DNA from: Clostridiaceae bacterium JG1575
GTDB taxonomy: Bacteria; Bacillota; Clostridia; Clostridiales; Clostridiaceae
Assembly (NCBI GenBank): GCA_002838815.1
Contig: LQGW01000035.1
Span: forward strand, 1-64,000
Length of the DNA stretch: 64,000 nucleotides
Direction: 5' to 3'
Shown: piece by piece, positions 33,705-42,847 of the stretch
How the letters are laid out: every line of letters starts with the position of its first letter
Position numbering within the stretch: the stretch's first letter is position 1
Notes under the pieces: model-generated
What the model was told of the DNA's origin: nothing
The model's input: only the letters and a program-made list of their open reading frames with translations
The model's database searches: none
Made by a program: the position numbers and the translations under genes

Positions 33705-34652
33705 ATGCATCAACGTATTTTCGACGCTTTGGCCGAGCACGGTTTTTTTGAAGCCAATGGTCTGGCCACTCGCCAATGGGGACGTCATCAGTATACCGTG
33801 CGCTGCGAGGGCAGGACTCTCGTGGTGGAGCGCCCCTTCGCCGCAAGCCCCGAGGAGAGGCAAGCCGCTTTAAACGTGATTCAATCCCTCGCGCCGCGCT
33901 ACAGCCTGCAGCGGGCGAACGTTGAGGTGGGCTTTTTTCGAATCACCCTCACTGCGCCGGGGCAAAGCCCCGAAGAAGAGGCTCAGCGCATCGACTTTCT
34001 CATTCGAGAACTCGAAGGATCCCTTCAGGAGCCCGCGTCCAAGAGCCCATCGGCCCCTTTGCCTAATACGACGCCAAAGAGTGCGTACCGCCCTTCGCCA
34101 AGTGCGCCCCAAAAGGATCCCACGCCCCGCAAAGAGCCCGTCCCCTCCCCCAAAAGAGCCCGCTATCTCCCCCCCGAACAAAATCCCTACATCGCTCAGC
34201 AGCCCGTGGACATCCCAACACAGCTGATGGACCGCTCCTTCCACGGGGGCGCTGCCCTCGCCGCCCTATTGGGCGGACTCTTGGGCGCAGCCCTCATGGC
34301 CCTCATGGCTTATTTTTCGTTTCCCCCCCAGCCCTTTGCCTTCTTTTTGCCCCTTTTCATCTTTTTCGCCTATCGCTGGAGTTCTCACCATCAAATGCCT
34401 ATTTTTCTGGCGCTGGCCTTGCTCTTACTCAGCCTTTTTGCGGCCAGCATCTTCACCAATTCCTTGGATTATTCCAAAAGCCACCCCGGACAATCCTTGG
34501 ACGCCTTGCTCTTCAAGGGCTTATCCTCTCATTGGAATTGCGAGGAATTCCTCGTGGCCACTGTTTGGCTCAACTACCTGTTTTCCCTTTTGGCGGCAGC
34601 GATTCCCGCCCTGCTGTTACTGACCATGGGCTGGAAAAAGCATTCGATTTAA
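33705..34652 (+). CDS. Unknown protein: N-terminal soluble domain, Pro-rich linker, four transmembrane helices
   Basis: A 315-residue protein I do not recognise. Residues 1-110 form a soluble alpha/beta region (MHQRIFDALAEHGFFEANG...). Residues 110-175 are a Pro/Ser/Lys-rich low-complexity linker. The last ~135 residues carry four hydrophobic helices (from LAALLGGLLGAALMALMAYF on) separated by short loops. The start has CTGAGGTCACCTCC before it and a good promoter. Single-gene transcription unit, with hairpins after the stop. Orientation would put the soluble domain in the cytoplasm. Confidence 0.65.
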   Translation: MHQRIFDALAEHGFFEANGLATRQWGRHQYTVRCEGRTLVVERPFAASPEERQAALNVIQSLAPRYSLQRANVEVGFFRITLTAPGQSPEEEAQRIDFLIRELEGSLQEPASKSPSAPLPNTTPKSAYRPSPSAPQKDPTPRKEPVPSPKRARYLPPEQNPYIAQQPVDIPTQLMDRSFHGGAALAALLGGLLGAALMALMAYFSFPPQPFAFFLPLFIFFAYRWSSHHQMPIFLALALLLLSLFAASIFTNSLDYSKSHPGQSLDALLFKGLSSHWNCEEFLVATVWLNYLFSLLAAAIPALLLLTMGWKKHSI

Positions 34653-34695
34653 CCTAAAGGGTGGCGTCCCTTCGGCATCTCCCTAAAAAAACCAA

Positions 34696-34768
34696 GGATT
34701 TCTTGCCAATTCTTCGTGTGAGAAATCCAGAAAGAGGACAAAACGCAGGTTTTGTCCTCTTTCATTTC
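34696..34768 (+). terminator. Tandem hairpins after the 33705 gene
   Basis: First hairpin GGATTTCT (34696-34703) / AGAAATCC (34721-34728). Second, stronger hairpin GAAAGAGGACAAAAC / GTTTTGTCCTCTTTC (34730-34763) followed by ATTTCG. The second has the form of an intrinsic terminator with a moderate U-tract. Confidence 0.7.
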
Positions 34769-34857
34769 GCATGTCGCACAAAATACCGGAGGTGTTGCTT
34801 TTTAATGGACCCTATTAGACAATAAAGATATTGAAAATGTATTCGGAGGTCTTTTCA

Positions 34858-36411
34858 TTGGACAACTTATATGGGATCAACCCCAAGAGACTAAAGGAAA
34901 ACTACAGCGTGACGCAGCTCATCAATGAGGCCGTTCGCCGTGGGGATGGAATCCTCGCCGACAACGGTTGCCTGTTGATTGAAACGGGACAATACACGGG
35001 GCGTTCCCCCAAGGACCGCTTCGTGGTGGATGATGAAGTGTCCCACGACACTGTGGGCTGGGGCAAGGTCAACGTCCCCATCACCCAAGAAGTTTATGCC
35101 CACATGAAAGCCAAAGTTCTCGACTACATCAAAGATCGGGATCTCTACCTCATCAAATCCCGAGTCGGGGCCAACAAAGAGCACACCATGCGCATCAATG
35201 TTTTGGCCGAGAACGCGACCCAAGCCGTATTCGCGAGCCAAATCTTCATTAAAGATCGGGAGCGCGAGGGCTACGAGGCGGACTTTACCGTCATCGCCGT
35301 ACCGGCGCTCAAATCCACGGGAAAAGACGAAGGGATGAATTCCGAGGCCTTTGTCATCATCAGCTTAAAGGATCGCCTGGTGCTCATCGGCGGAACCTAC
35401 TATTCCGGCGAAATCAAGAAATCCATATTCTCCGTCATGAATTACCTGATGCCGCAAAAAGGCATCCTGCCCATGCACTGCTCGGCCAACATGAGCGAGG
35501 ATCATAAAACCGCCCTCTTCTTTGGGCTCTCCGGCACAGGAAAAACCACGCTGTCCGCCGACGAGAGCCGCAAGCTCATTGGTGACGACGAGCACGGCTG
35601 GAGCGATACGGGCATCTTCAACTTTGAAGGCGGCTGCTACGCCAAGACCATCAATTTGGATCCGGAAAAGGAAAAGGAAATCTTCGGCGCCCTGCGCTTT
35701 GGTTCCCTTTTGGAGAACGTTGTGGTGGATGAGGATCTGCATCCGGATTACTACAACGATCGGCTGACGGAAAACACCCGGGGCACCTACCCCGTTGAAT
35801 ACATCCCCAATGCGGAGCTCTGCGGAGAAGGCGGCATCCCCCAAACCGTGGTGTTCCTCACCGCCGATGCCTTCGGCGTGATCCCTCCCATTTCCCGACT
35901 GACCAAAGAAGGCGCCATGTACCATTTCATGAGCGGGTACACCTCTAAGCTTGCCGGAACTGAGCGCGGCATCACAGAGCCGCAGACCACCTTCTCGGCC
36001 CTCTTCGGAGAACCCTTCATGCTGCGGCCCATCGAAGAGTATGCCCGGCTTTTGGGGGAGAAAATCGATCGCTTCAACACGGAAGTCTACCTCATCAACA
36101 CTGGATGGACCGGCGGCGCGTACGGCGTGGGCAAGCGCATGTCCCTGCCCCTCACGCGGCGCATGGTGAATGCGGCCATCAACGGCGATCTGCGCAGCGC
36201 CACGTACCGCCACGACGACATCTTCAACCTGGATGTGCCCGAGCATATTGAGGGCGTTCCCGATGCCGTCTTGAATCCAAAGACGCAGTGGGCGGATCAG
36301 GCCGCTTATGAAAAAACGGCCAAAGACCTTGCCGCTAAATTCCAAGAAAACTTCCACCGCTTCCCCGAAGCCGGCGAAGACATCGTCAAGGCTGGACCGA
36401 GAAACGCTTAA
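34858..36411 (+). CDS. pckA: ATP-dependent phosphoenolpyruvate carboxykinase
   Basis: Start placed at TTG 34858, because CGGAGG stands about eight bases upstream; the TTG at 34831 and ATG at 34837 lie before that site. 517 residues. Signature segments: RSPKDRF (residue ~50), LMPQKGILPMHCSAN, kinase loop GLSGTGKTTLSAD (residues ~230-242), GDDEHGW, NFEGGCYAKTI, and the arginine/lysine-rich end RRMVNAAINGD. Catalyses oxaloacetate + ATP to PEP + CO2 + ADP, or the reverse in fermenters. Monocistronic with its own terminator. Confidence 0.95.
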   Translation: MDNLYGINPKRLKENYSVTQLINEAVRRGDGILADNGCLLIETGQYTGRSPKDRFVVDDEVSHDTVGWGKVNVPITQEVYAHMKAKVLDYIKDRDLYLIKSRVGANKEHTMRINVLAENATQAVFASQIFIKDREREGYEADFTVIAVPALKSTGKDEGMNSEAFVIISLKDRLVLIGGTYYSGEIKKSIFSVMNYLMPQKGILPMHCSANMSEDHKTALFFGLSGTGKTTLSADESRKLIGDDEHGWSDTGIFNFEGGCYAKTINLDPEKEKEIFGALRFGSLLENVVVDEDLHPDYYNDRLTENTRGTYPVEYIPNAELCGEGGIPQTVVFLTADAFGVIPPISRLTKEGAMYHFMSGYTSKLAGTERGITEPQTTFSALFGEPFMLRPIEEYARLLGEKIDRFNTEVYLINTGWTGGAYGVGKRMSLPLTRRMVNAAINGDLRSATYRHDDIFNLDVPEHIEGVPDAVLNPKTQWADQAAYEKTAKDLAAKFQENFHRFPEAGEDIVKAGPRNA

Positions 36412-36428
36412 GCGCTTGAAAAGAAATG

Positions 36429-36466
36429 AAACGACCCTTCCTCTTTACGGGGAAGGGTCGTTCTGC
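36429..36466 (+). terminator. Terminator of pckA
   Basis: Stem AACGACCCTTCC (36430-36441) / GGAAGGGTCGTT (36451-36462) followed by CTGCTG; A-rich on its left, so it may work for either strand. Confidence 0.7.
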
Positions 36467-36509
36467 TGTGGGGACGGCCGCCAACGGCTGTGGTTTCTCC
36501 AATGAAAAC

Positions 36510-36549
36510 CCCCCAAAGGGCTTTTTCCCGGGCAAGGAAGAAAAAGCCC
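36510..36549 (-). terminator. Probable terminator of the PTS operon
   Basis: Stem GGGCTTTTTC (36518-36527) / GAAAAAGCCC (36540-36549). Minus-strand reading continues into TTTGGGGGGTTTTC. Weaker than others in the window. Confidence 0.5.
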
Positions 36550-36589
36550 AAAGGAGGGGGAACCGAGGGGGTGCGGAGCCGGTCGGGGA

Positions 36590-37867
36590 CTAGTGGAAGA
36601 GGGCCATGATCTTGCCTAAGAGAATGCCCAGAACGCCAAAGTCCGCATCGGAGAAGGTGGTGTTGGCGAAGCCTAGATCGCCGAGGGTCGGCATGAGGAA
36701 CACCGGCAGGAAGGTCAACAGCAGCCCCTGAGCAAAAGCGCCCAGTACCGCGCCTCTGCGGCCGCCGGTGGCGTTGCCGAATACGCCGGCAGTGGCACCA
36801 CAGAAGAAGTGAGGAACTACCCCCGGCAAAATGACCGTGGCACGAAGGGCAATGAGAATGAGCATGCCCACCAAGCCGCCGGCAAAGGAGGATAAGAATC
36901 CGATGATGACGGCGTTGGGCGCGTAAGGATATACCACGGGACAATCCAAGGCGGGCTTGGCGTTGGGTACGAGCTTTTCAGCGATGCCCTTGAAGGCCGG
37001 AACAATTTCTCCAAGAACCAAACGAACGCCCGCCAAAATGATGTAGACGCCCCCGGCAAAGGACAGGGCTTTTAATAAGGCAAAGACCACCCAGTTTTGC
37101 GCGCCGGTGATTTCCACAAGTTTTGTGGGGTTATTGATCAGCGCGACCAAGGTGACGACAAAGTAGATGACCGCCATGGTGATGGAAATCGCAACGGAGG
37201 TGTCCCGCATGAAGTTAAGGCTTTTGGGGAAGTTCATCTCTTCCGTGGATTTGGACCCTTTGCCGACGAGCTTGCCGACTTGAGCGGAGAGCCAATAACC
37301 CACGGTGGAGAAGTGGCCAAAGCCGATTTCATCGGTTCCCGTGATTTTGCGCATGGTGGGCTGGGCAAGGGCCGGGAAGAGCACCATCGCCAGTCCCAAA
37401 ATGAGCGAGCCCACGAGCACCAGCGCTACGCCGCGCATGCCGCCGGCAAAGAGAATGGCGGCAATCATGCAGGCCATATAAAGGGTGTGGTGCCCCGTGA
37501 GGAAGATGTACTTAAAGCGGGTAAAGCGGGCCAATAGGATGTTGACCACCATACCAAAGGCCATAATCAGGGCCGTTTGCTGCCCCAAAGTGCCCAGAGC
37601 CTGGGCAACAATGGCTTCGTTGTTGGGCACGACGCCCCGCAGATTAAAGCCGATTTCAAAGAGCGCACCGAAGGGCTGCAGCGCTTTGACGACAAAGTCT
37701 GCGCCAGCTCCCAGCACAAGAAATCCCATAATGGTCTTCACGGTGCCTTTGATGACCTCCGAGGCGGGCTTTCGCAGCGCCACAAGACCGATGAGCGAAA
37801 CCAGCCCCACAAGGATGGCGGGGGCGGAGAGGATATCAATAATAAATTTCAAAATAGGATTATCCAT
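36590..37867 (-). CDS. PTS EIIC, ascorbate (UlaA/SgaT)-type
   Basis: A 425-residue permease with about ten to eleven helices. Recognisable UlaA-type segments are VALRKPASEVIKG, TGHHTLYMACMIAA, GFGHFSTVGYW and the NATGGRRGAVLGAF region. Transports and, with EIIA and EIIB, phosphorylates a sugar acid such as L-ascorbate or a related pentose-like compound. AGGAGG-like TGGAGGCTTATGATTC precedes the start. Last gene of the PTS operon, separated from EIIB by 190 bases. Confidence 0.88.
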   Translation of the reverse strand: MDNPILKFIIDILSAPAILVGLVSLIGLVALRKPASEVIKGTVKTIMGFLVLGAGADFVVKALQPFGALFEIGFNLRGVVPNNEAIVAQALGTLGQQTALIMAFGMVVNILLARFTRFKYIFLTGHHTLYMACMIAAILFAGGMRGVALVLVGSLILGLAMVLFPALAQPTMRKITGTDEIGFGHFSTVGYWLSAQVGKLVGKGSKSTEEMNFPKSLNFMRDTSVAISITMAVIYFVVTLVALINNPTKLVEITGAQNWVVFALLKALSFAGGVYIILAGVRLVLGEIVPAFKGIAEKLVPNAKPALDCPVVYPYAPNAVIIGFLSSFAGGLVGMLILIALRATVILPGVVPHFFCGATAGVFGNATGGRRGAVLGAFAQGLLLTFLPVFLMPTLGDLGFANTTFSDADFGVLGILLGKIMALFH

Positions 37868-38057
37868 GAATCATAAGCCTCCATAGGTTCAGATGGAATG
37901 GGGGGAAATGGACGCCTGGGGCGAGCCCATGGGGGTCCAAGGCGACGGCGTTACAAAAATGGGGCGAAAAAAGGGGCTCCGCCAGGGTTCTTTTTTTCAA
38001 AGCCTGCGTGGGATGAACCTTGCCCGGATCCACACGCAAGGAGGCCGCACGGGGGCG
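37868..38057 (-). other. Structured spacer between EIIB and EIIC
   Basis: A 190-base gap inside an otherwise tight operon. It can fold: GCCTGCGTG-GGAT (about 38003-38015) against ATCC-ACACGCAAGG (about 38027-38041), followed on the minus strand by an A-run. No small gene with a good start is seen. Could modulate EIIC expression relative to EIIA/EIIB. Confidence 0.35.
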
Positions 38058-38342
38058 CTAAAGAATACCTTCCTTCGCCAGCACTTCGTTGAGCTGCGTG
38101 CGAAGGTTGTCCTGATCCAGCATATTGGTCAAGGAGATGACGGGCTTGCCGATCTGCTGGAGCTCTCCTGCAATGTCCCGAGTGCCGACAAAGACGTCGG
38201 CGCCGCTGCCCTTGGCTGAGCCCAGATCGCAGTGATCGACCTCCACCCCAGAGACGGAGAGTTCCTTTAAGATTTTTTCCACATTCATTTGAATCATAAA
38301 ACTCGAACCCAAGCCGGATCCGCAACAAACCATAATTTTCAT
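38058..38342 (-). CDS. PTS EIIB, ascorbate (UlaB)-type
   Basis: A 94-residue single-domain EIIB of the lactose/ascorbate type. MKIMVCCGSGLGSSF contains the phosphorylated cysteine (Cys6 or 7, the CGSGLGSS loop). It passes the phosphate from EIIA to the sugar brought in by the EIIC at 36590. Its start overlaps the EIIA stop codon. Confidence 0.9.
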   Translation of the reverse strand: MKIMVCCGSGLGSSFMIQMNVEKILKELSVSGVEVDHCDLGSAKGSGADVFVGTRDIAGELQQIGKPVISLTNMLDQDNLRTQLNEVLAKEGIL

Positions 38343-38788
38343 TTCGTTTCTTCTCCTTTCAAGAGAGACAGCATGGTGTCCAAGCTGTCGGTAGTTTTCA
38401 GTTGTTCAAAGACGTCCTCGTCCATCAAAAGATGCATGAGTTCCTGCAGGGCGGTAATGTGGCTCGTGTTGTCCTTGGCGGCAAGGGTGATCACCAAACG
38501 GATGGGATCGTTCTCGGACCCGATCGACACCCCCTCTTTAAGGTTGATGCAGGACATTCCAAGCGCCAGCACTCCGTCCTCGGGGCGGGCGTGGGAGAGT
38601 AAAAAACCCGGAGCGATGGCCATATAGTTTCCATGCGCTTCAAAAGCTTTTTGGATGGCTTTTTCATAGCGCTCCTCCACGCATCCTTGGGCCAAAAGGT
38701 CCCTTAGGCCTTCGTGGATCAAATCGTCCCGAGTGGCGCAGGACACTTGAACTCGCACGGTGTGTTTGTTGAGCAAGCGTTCAATCAT
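38339..38788 (-). CDS. PTS EIIA, mannitol/fructose-type (UlaC-like)
   Basis: Start at ATG 38788 behind CAAGGAGGGCGTGCG, overlapping the transketolase stop (ATGA). 149 residues. GFLLSHARPEDGV holds the phospho-accepting histidine (His66), the EIIA-Mtl/Fru signature used by UlaC. Phosphate donor to the EIIB encoded next. Confidence 0.9.
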   Translation of the reverse strand: MIERLLNKHTVRVQVSCATRDDLIHEGLRDLLAQGCVEERYEKAIQKAFEAHGNYMAIAPGFLLSHARPEDGVLALGMSCINLKEGVSIGSENDPIRLVITLAAKDNTSHITALQELMHLLMDEDVFEQLKTTDSLDTMLSLLKGEETK

Positions 38789-39735
38789 CGCACGCCCTCC
38801 TTGCTGCGTTGGCAAAGGATCCGAACCTTCTTCGAAAGGGAGGCGGCATCCAACCCAAAGGTCTCCAAAAGGTAGCTTTGGGATCCCACTTCTCCAAAAC
38901 GGTCCTCGATGCCGATGCCATGTACGGGAGCCACTGCATAAGGAGCCAAGGTCTCCGCCACGGCCGAATAGAGGCCGGTGTGGAGGTTGTGGTTGTCTAA
39001 GACCACCACAAGCTTCGTCTTTTGCGCGGTCTCTAAAAGAATCTCCTCATCCAAAGGCTTGTAGCTGTGCAACGCAATGAGGTCCACCTGAATCCCCTCT
39101 TGCTTTAAGAGGGCCGCGCAAGCCTTGGCCTGCTCCACCATGAGTCCTGAGGCAATCAAGGAAACATCGGTTCCCGACAAGAGACGGTCCCCCTTATAAA
39201 GGCGCAGGCGGTAGTCCTCATCAAAGATATCTTCCGCCTCCTTTCGCACCATGCGCAACCAAAAGACCCCGGGAAGGTCCGCAATGGCTTCAATGATTTG
39301 GGCGAGCTGTCGCGCATCCGCCGCCTCCAAAACGTGAGTGGTGGGAATGGCGCGAAGAATCCCCACATCTTCAAAGCTCATATGCGTTCCGCCGTTGAGC
39401 GCAGCGCTGACGCCCGCATCCGTGGCAATGAATTTCACGTTTTGCATGGCGTAGGCGCAGGAAATCGTCAGTTGGTCCGCCAAGCGCCGAGAATTGAACG
39501 CGGTAAAGGTCACCGCCCAAGGCTTCAAGCCATAGGCGGAGAGCCCCGCGCTCATGCTCGCCATATGCGCCTCTGAGATGCCAATGTCCAAGGCCCGGGG
39601 GGCAAAGAGTTCATGCAACGGTAAGGTGCCGTTGGCCGAAGCCAAATCCGCATCCAAGACCACCACGTTGGGATCGCGGCGCATCAACTGCTCTAAGGAT
39701 GTTTTAAGAGTGTCTCGCATCGATTGCTTGCTCAT
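38785..39735 (-). CDS. Transketolase, C-terminal subunit
   Basis: A 316-residue protein equal to the C-terminal half of a transketolase: VVVLDADLASANGT, ISEAHMASMSAGLSAYG with the conserved glutamate, GGTHMSFEDVGILRAIP, and a late pyruvate-dehydrogenase-E1-beta-like C-terminal domain. It needs the N-terminal subunit to bind thiamine diphosphate. Its ATG immediately follows the stop of that gene, behind CCAGGAGGTGAAG. Linked to PTS genes, so it probably processes the pentose phosphate derived from the imported sugar. Confidence 0.92.
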   Translation of the reverse strand: MSKQSMRDTLKTSLEQLMRRDPNVVVLDADLASANGTLPLHELFAPRALDIGISEAHMASMSAGLSAYGLKPWAVTFTAFNSRRLADQLTISCAYAMQNVKFIATDAGVSAALNGGTHMSFEDVGILRAIPTTHVLEAADARQLAQIIEAIADLPGVFWLRMVRKEAEDIFDEDYRLRLYKGDRLLSGTDVSLIASGLMVEQAKACAALLKQEGIQVDLIALHSYKPLDEEILLETAQKTKLVVVLDNHNLHTGLYSAVAETLAPYAVAPVHGIGIEDRFGEVGSQSYLLETFGLDAASLSKKVRILCQRSKEGVR

Positions 39736-40575
39736 TTACTTCACCTCCTGGAGCAAAAACGGTCTCGCCTGGCAAAGCGTTTCTTCGGTGACGGGCATGC
39801 TGTGGTTCTTATACCCCATGGCTTCAATGAAGGGAACGCCTTTTCCCTTAATGGTGTGTAGGATCACCATACTGGGTCTCCCTTTGGTTTCCCGAGCCAT
39901 GGAGAGGGCTTCATCGATTTCCGCCAAATTGTGGCCGTCCACCTCCACCGTGGAAAATCCGAAGGCGCGCCACTTAGCGGCTACATCGCCCAAGTCCACC
40001 ACGTCGCGCAAGGCGCCGTCCAGCTGAAATCCGTTGTAGTCGAGCATCACGATGAGGTTGTCGAGCCTAAGGTTCGCCGCGGAAATTGCGGCCTCCCAAA
40101 TCTGACCCTCTTGAGACTCGCCATCGCCGATGAGGCAAAAAATCCGAACGTCGTCTTCTTTTTTGATTTTGGCCGCGTAAGCCATGCCCACGGCGCAAGA
40201 GAGGCCCTGCCCCAAGGAGCCTGTCGTCATGTCCACGCCGGGGGTGCGGTTCATGTCCGCATGGCTGGGCAAAAGGGTGCCGCCCTGATTGAGGGTTTGC
40301 AGCATCTCCCGCGGGAAATAGCCTCGTTGCGCTAAGGTGGCATAGAGGGCGGGGCCCGCATGTCCTTTGGAGAGGATGAAGCGGTCGCGTCCTGGTCGGC
40401 CGGGATCCTTCGGGTCAATGTTCTTCAGCGCACGCCAGTAGAGCACGGTCAGGGCTTCAACGATGGAAAAGCTGCCGCCCACATGGCCCGAGCCAATGGC
40501 GCAAATTTCTTCCAAAATATCCATGCGGATGCGTCGCGCTCGAGCGGCGCACTGCTCCAATTCTTCTTTGTGCAT
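39736..40575 (-). CDS. Transketolase, N-terminal (ThDP-binding) subunit
   Basis: Start at ATG 40575 with AAGGAAGGTG upstream; a GTG at 40584 is possible. About 279 residues. IGSGHVGGSFSIVEALTVLYW, RDRFILSKGHAGPALYA, TGSLGQGLSCAVGMAYA and the ThDP motif GDGESQEGQIWEAA are all present. Equivalent to the N-terminal half of a normal ~660-residue transketolase; split transketolases are common next to Ula-type PTS genes. Confidence 0.93.
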   Translation of the reverse strand: MHKEELEQCAARARRIRMDILEEICAIGSGHVGGSFSIVEALTVLYWRALKNIDPKDPGRPGRDRFILSKGHAGPALYATLAQRGYFPREMLQTLNQGGTLLPSHADMNRTPGVDMTTGSLGQGLSCAVGMAYAAKIKKEDDVRIFCLIGDGESQEGQIWEAAISAANLRLDNLIVMLDYNGFQLDGALRDVVDLGDVAAKWRAFGFSTVEVDGHNLAEIDEALSMARETKGRPSMVILHTIKGKGVPFIEAMGYKNHSMPVTEETLCQARPFLLQEVK

Positions 40576-40608
40576 CAAAATCACCTTCCTTTATTGTTGA
40601 CGTTGACT

Positions 40609-40637
40609 GCTGGGCCTTCGAAAAGCGAAGGCCCAGC
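40609..40637 (-). other. Hairpin between regulator gene and transketolase
   Basis: Perfect 12-pair stem GCTGGGCCTTCG / CGAAGGCCCAGC in the 60-base gap between the regulator stop and the transketolase start. No U-tract follows, so it could act as partial terminator, processing site or antitermination target. Confidence 0.55.
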
Positions 40638-40644
40638 AAGGTGC

Positions 40645-42708
40645 TTAGGAAGAGGCGGAGTCCAAAAAAGTCCGCGCCTCTTCGTGGGTGGTGGCCGCAG
40701 CCAGCCCCTCGATGGCTCGGGGCCGTTGCAATAAGCTCAAAAGGTCCCGCAGGGCTTCTTGTTGCCCTTCCCCTTTTTGAGGGGCGCAAAACGCAAAAAC
40801 CACCCGCACTGGATGCGTGGCTTCGCGTCCGAAGGCAACGGGTCTGTTCAACGTCAGCAGCGAAAATCCGACGTCCTGCACGGAGGGATCCGCCGCGTGC
40901 AACAACGCCAAGTCCTTCGTCAAAAGCATGCGGTCCGAAGTCTCCAAGAGCCTCTCGACGGCCTCCTCGTAGCCCTCTGGCGCAAAGCCCGCTTGAATAA
41001 GGGGCGCCAGCGCTCGATGTAGGACTTCTTTGGGGGTTTTCAGGGACGCTTGAAGCTCAATGCGTTCCCCAAGGAGGCTCAAAAGCCCGGATGGTTTTTC
41101 CGGCATCCCATCCATCCAGGTTTGAATTTCCTGGAGCAGAGCGTCTTCGTCTCGGGGTTGGGCGTATTTTTTAATGCGCCGCAAGAGTTCCTCTGCATCC
41201 TGGGACGCGGGGGCCGTCGTGCAACGCCGCCTAAGTAAAAACTCCTCAAGGTGCAAAAGATCCGCCTCGGGCAATAGAGGATTGACCAAAAGATAGTCCT
41301 TGGCCCAGCGCCCGGGCAGCGGTAACGAAGAAATGATGAGGTCATAGCTCGAAGGATCCACGGAGGCAATCTCTCGTGCTCCGAAGGTGCCTACGACCTC
41401 CAAGATGAATTCCTGGGTAAGCTTCGCCTGCATCATCCGCGCCGTGCCGATGCCGGACCCACAGACCAAGGCGCAGCGCAGAAGGCTTCTGGACTCGGTG
41501 TTGCGAAGGGCCGCGCCAAAATGCAGGCAAAGATAGGAAATTTCATGGGGGGAGAGCTCCAGCTGCAACGCCTCTTCCAAAGGCCTCACTGCCTCCCGGG
41601 TTTTTTCAAAAAGACCGGGGTATTGGGAGCGAATGTCTTCATAGATGGGGTTTTGGATGGTCATGCCAAAGCGAATGCGGTTGAGGGCCGGCCGAAGATG
41701 AATGCATACATCCCGAGCAAGACTGCCCCGGATGGGGGAAAAATCCTGTCCGTACGCCGCCTCCACCGCTCGAATCATGCCATCAATCAGGGGCATCAGC
41801 TGCTCATCGGGCTCCCCGACATCCTCCATCACTTTGGCGCCGATGAGGTGCAAGGTGATATAGCCCAGTTCCTCCGGGGGAATCCGCAAATGAAAGACTT
41901 CCTCGATGCGTCCCAAAAGGGCCTCCGCGGCTTGGTACTCTCTGGCATAGGCGGAGTCCGAGGCAGGCAAGCTCACTAAGAGAATGGGCGCCCCTTGTCG
42001 GATGCGGGCAATCATAATCGAAAGATGCGTCAATAAGGCACACCAGGCATTGTCGGAAAAGTGCAAATGGAAGCGCTGCTCCACCTCGCGAAGGATCCTC
42101 TCCAAGCTCCCGCGGTCGATGTCCTTGAACAATCGTTGAGGGGAAAATGGCTGCTGATTGGCTCGTTGCGACTCTTCCACGGTATGAACCATCCCCTCGA
42201 GGCCCATGGAGGCGTCGCTAAGCCGCGCCATGAGCTTACGTTTGTCCAGTTCTTCCCCCTCAAGCCACAATCCGACGCCAGGACGACGATGAAGGATCAG
42301 CCCTTGGTCCGCCACGTCTTCTTCGATCTCACTGAGGGTTTTCAACACCGTATTTTTGCTGATGTCGCACCGGTGCATCAAATAACTGACCTTGATGGGG
42401 TCTCGGCTGTTCAAAAGCTCCGTCAAAATCGTATCCTTACGTAGGGCCGCCGGCAACCTCAAGGGCGTTGGGGACTGCGGCGGATGCATCGTATTCCGCG
42501 ATGCCTTGGCCACGCGCACCCCCAAGGATCGGGAGCGGATTAACGGGGCTCGTTGCTCTTTTTCGAGCCACTGCTCCAAAAGAACGAGCCGTTTTCTCAT
42601 GGTTTTTGGGCTGACCCCGAAGAGGGTGGCCAAGGGTTCAATACGGTGAAATTCGCCGGATTGATGAAGATAGTCCCATATTTTCATCAGATCTTTTACT
42701 GGATCCAT
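40645..42708 (-). CDS. PRD-containing transcriptional activator/antiterminator (LicR/MtlR type)
   Basis: A 687-residue modular regulator. Helix-turn-helix domains at about residues 10-60 (FHRIEPLATLFGVSPKTMRKRL) and 95-150 (MHRCDISKNTVLKTLSEIEEDV). Two PRD domains at about 190-400, each with conserved histidines, e.g. LGYITLHLIGAK and EISYLCLHFGAAL. An EIIB-like domain with CALVCGSGIGTARMM, and a C-terminal EIIA-like domain with LALLHAADPS. PTS components phosphorylate such proteins to tie transcription to sugar supply. It starts the operon and most likely activates it. GGAGGGGATGCT precedes the ATG. Confidence 0.9.
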   Translation of the reverse strand: MDPVKDLMKIWDYLHQSGEFHRIEPLATLFGVSPKTMRKRLVLLEQWLEKEQRAPLIRSRSLGVRVAKASRNTMHPPQSPTPLRLPAALRKDTILTELLNSRDPIKVSYLMHRCDISKNTVLKTLSEIEEDVADQGLILHRRPGVGLWLEGEELDKRKLMARLSDASMGLEGMVHTVEESQRANQQPFSPQRLFKDIDRGSLERILREVEQRFHLHFSDNAWCALLTHLSIMIARIRQGAPILLVSLPASDSAYAREYQAAEALLGRIEEVFHLRIPPEELGYITLHLIGAKVMEDVGEPDEQLMPLIDGMIRAVEAAYGQDFSPIRGSLARDVCIHLRPALNRIRFGMTIQNPIYEDIRSQYPGLFEKTREAVRPLEEALQLELSPHEISYLCLHFGAALRNTESRSLLRCALVCGSGIGTARMMQAKLTQEFILEVVGTFGAREIASVDPSSYDLIISSLPLPGRWAKDYLLVNPLLPEADLLHLEEFLLRRRCTTAPASQDAEELLRRIKKYAQPRDEDALLQEIQTWMDGMPEKPSGLLSLLGERIELQASLKTPKEVLHRALAPLIQAGFAPEGYEEAVERLLETSDRMLLTKDLALLHAADPSVQDVGFSLLTLNRPVAFGREATHPVRVVFAFCAPQKGEGQQEALRDLLSLLQRPRAIEGLAAATTHEEARTFLDSASS

Positions 42709-42730
42709 AGCATCCCCTCCTATTTCCTAT

Positions 42731-42806
42731 TATACGACAAGGCATGGTTCAAAGTTCCCGAACTTTGCCCAAAACCCCCGCGCCCCATCTGGTCTTTTTG
42801 AACCAT
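42731..42806. promoter_or_regulatory. Nested inverted repeats between divergent genes
   Basis: A perfect CAAAGTT-cccg-AACTTTG dyad (42750-42767) sits inside a wider pair ATGGTTCAAA (42744-42753) / TTTGAACCAT (42797-42806). The regulator gene's own -10 (TATAAT on the minus strand, about 42728-42733) lies at the edge. Placement suggests an operator for the PRD regulator or another factor acting on both genes. Confidence 0.55.
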
Positions 42807-42847
42807 TGGATCTCAGAGCGCCGCTTCCAAATACAGGGCATCGCCCT

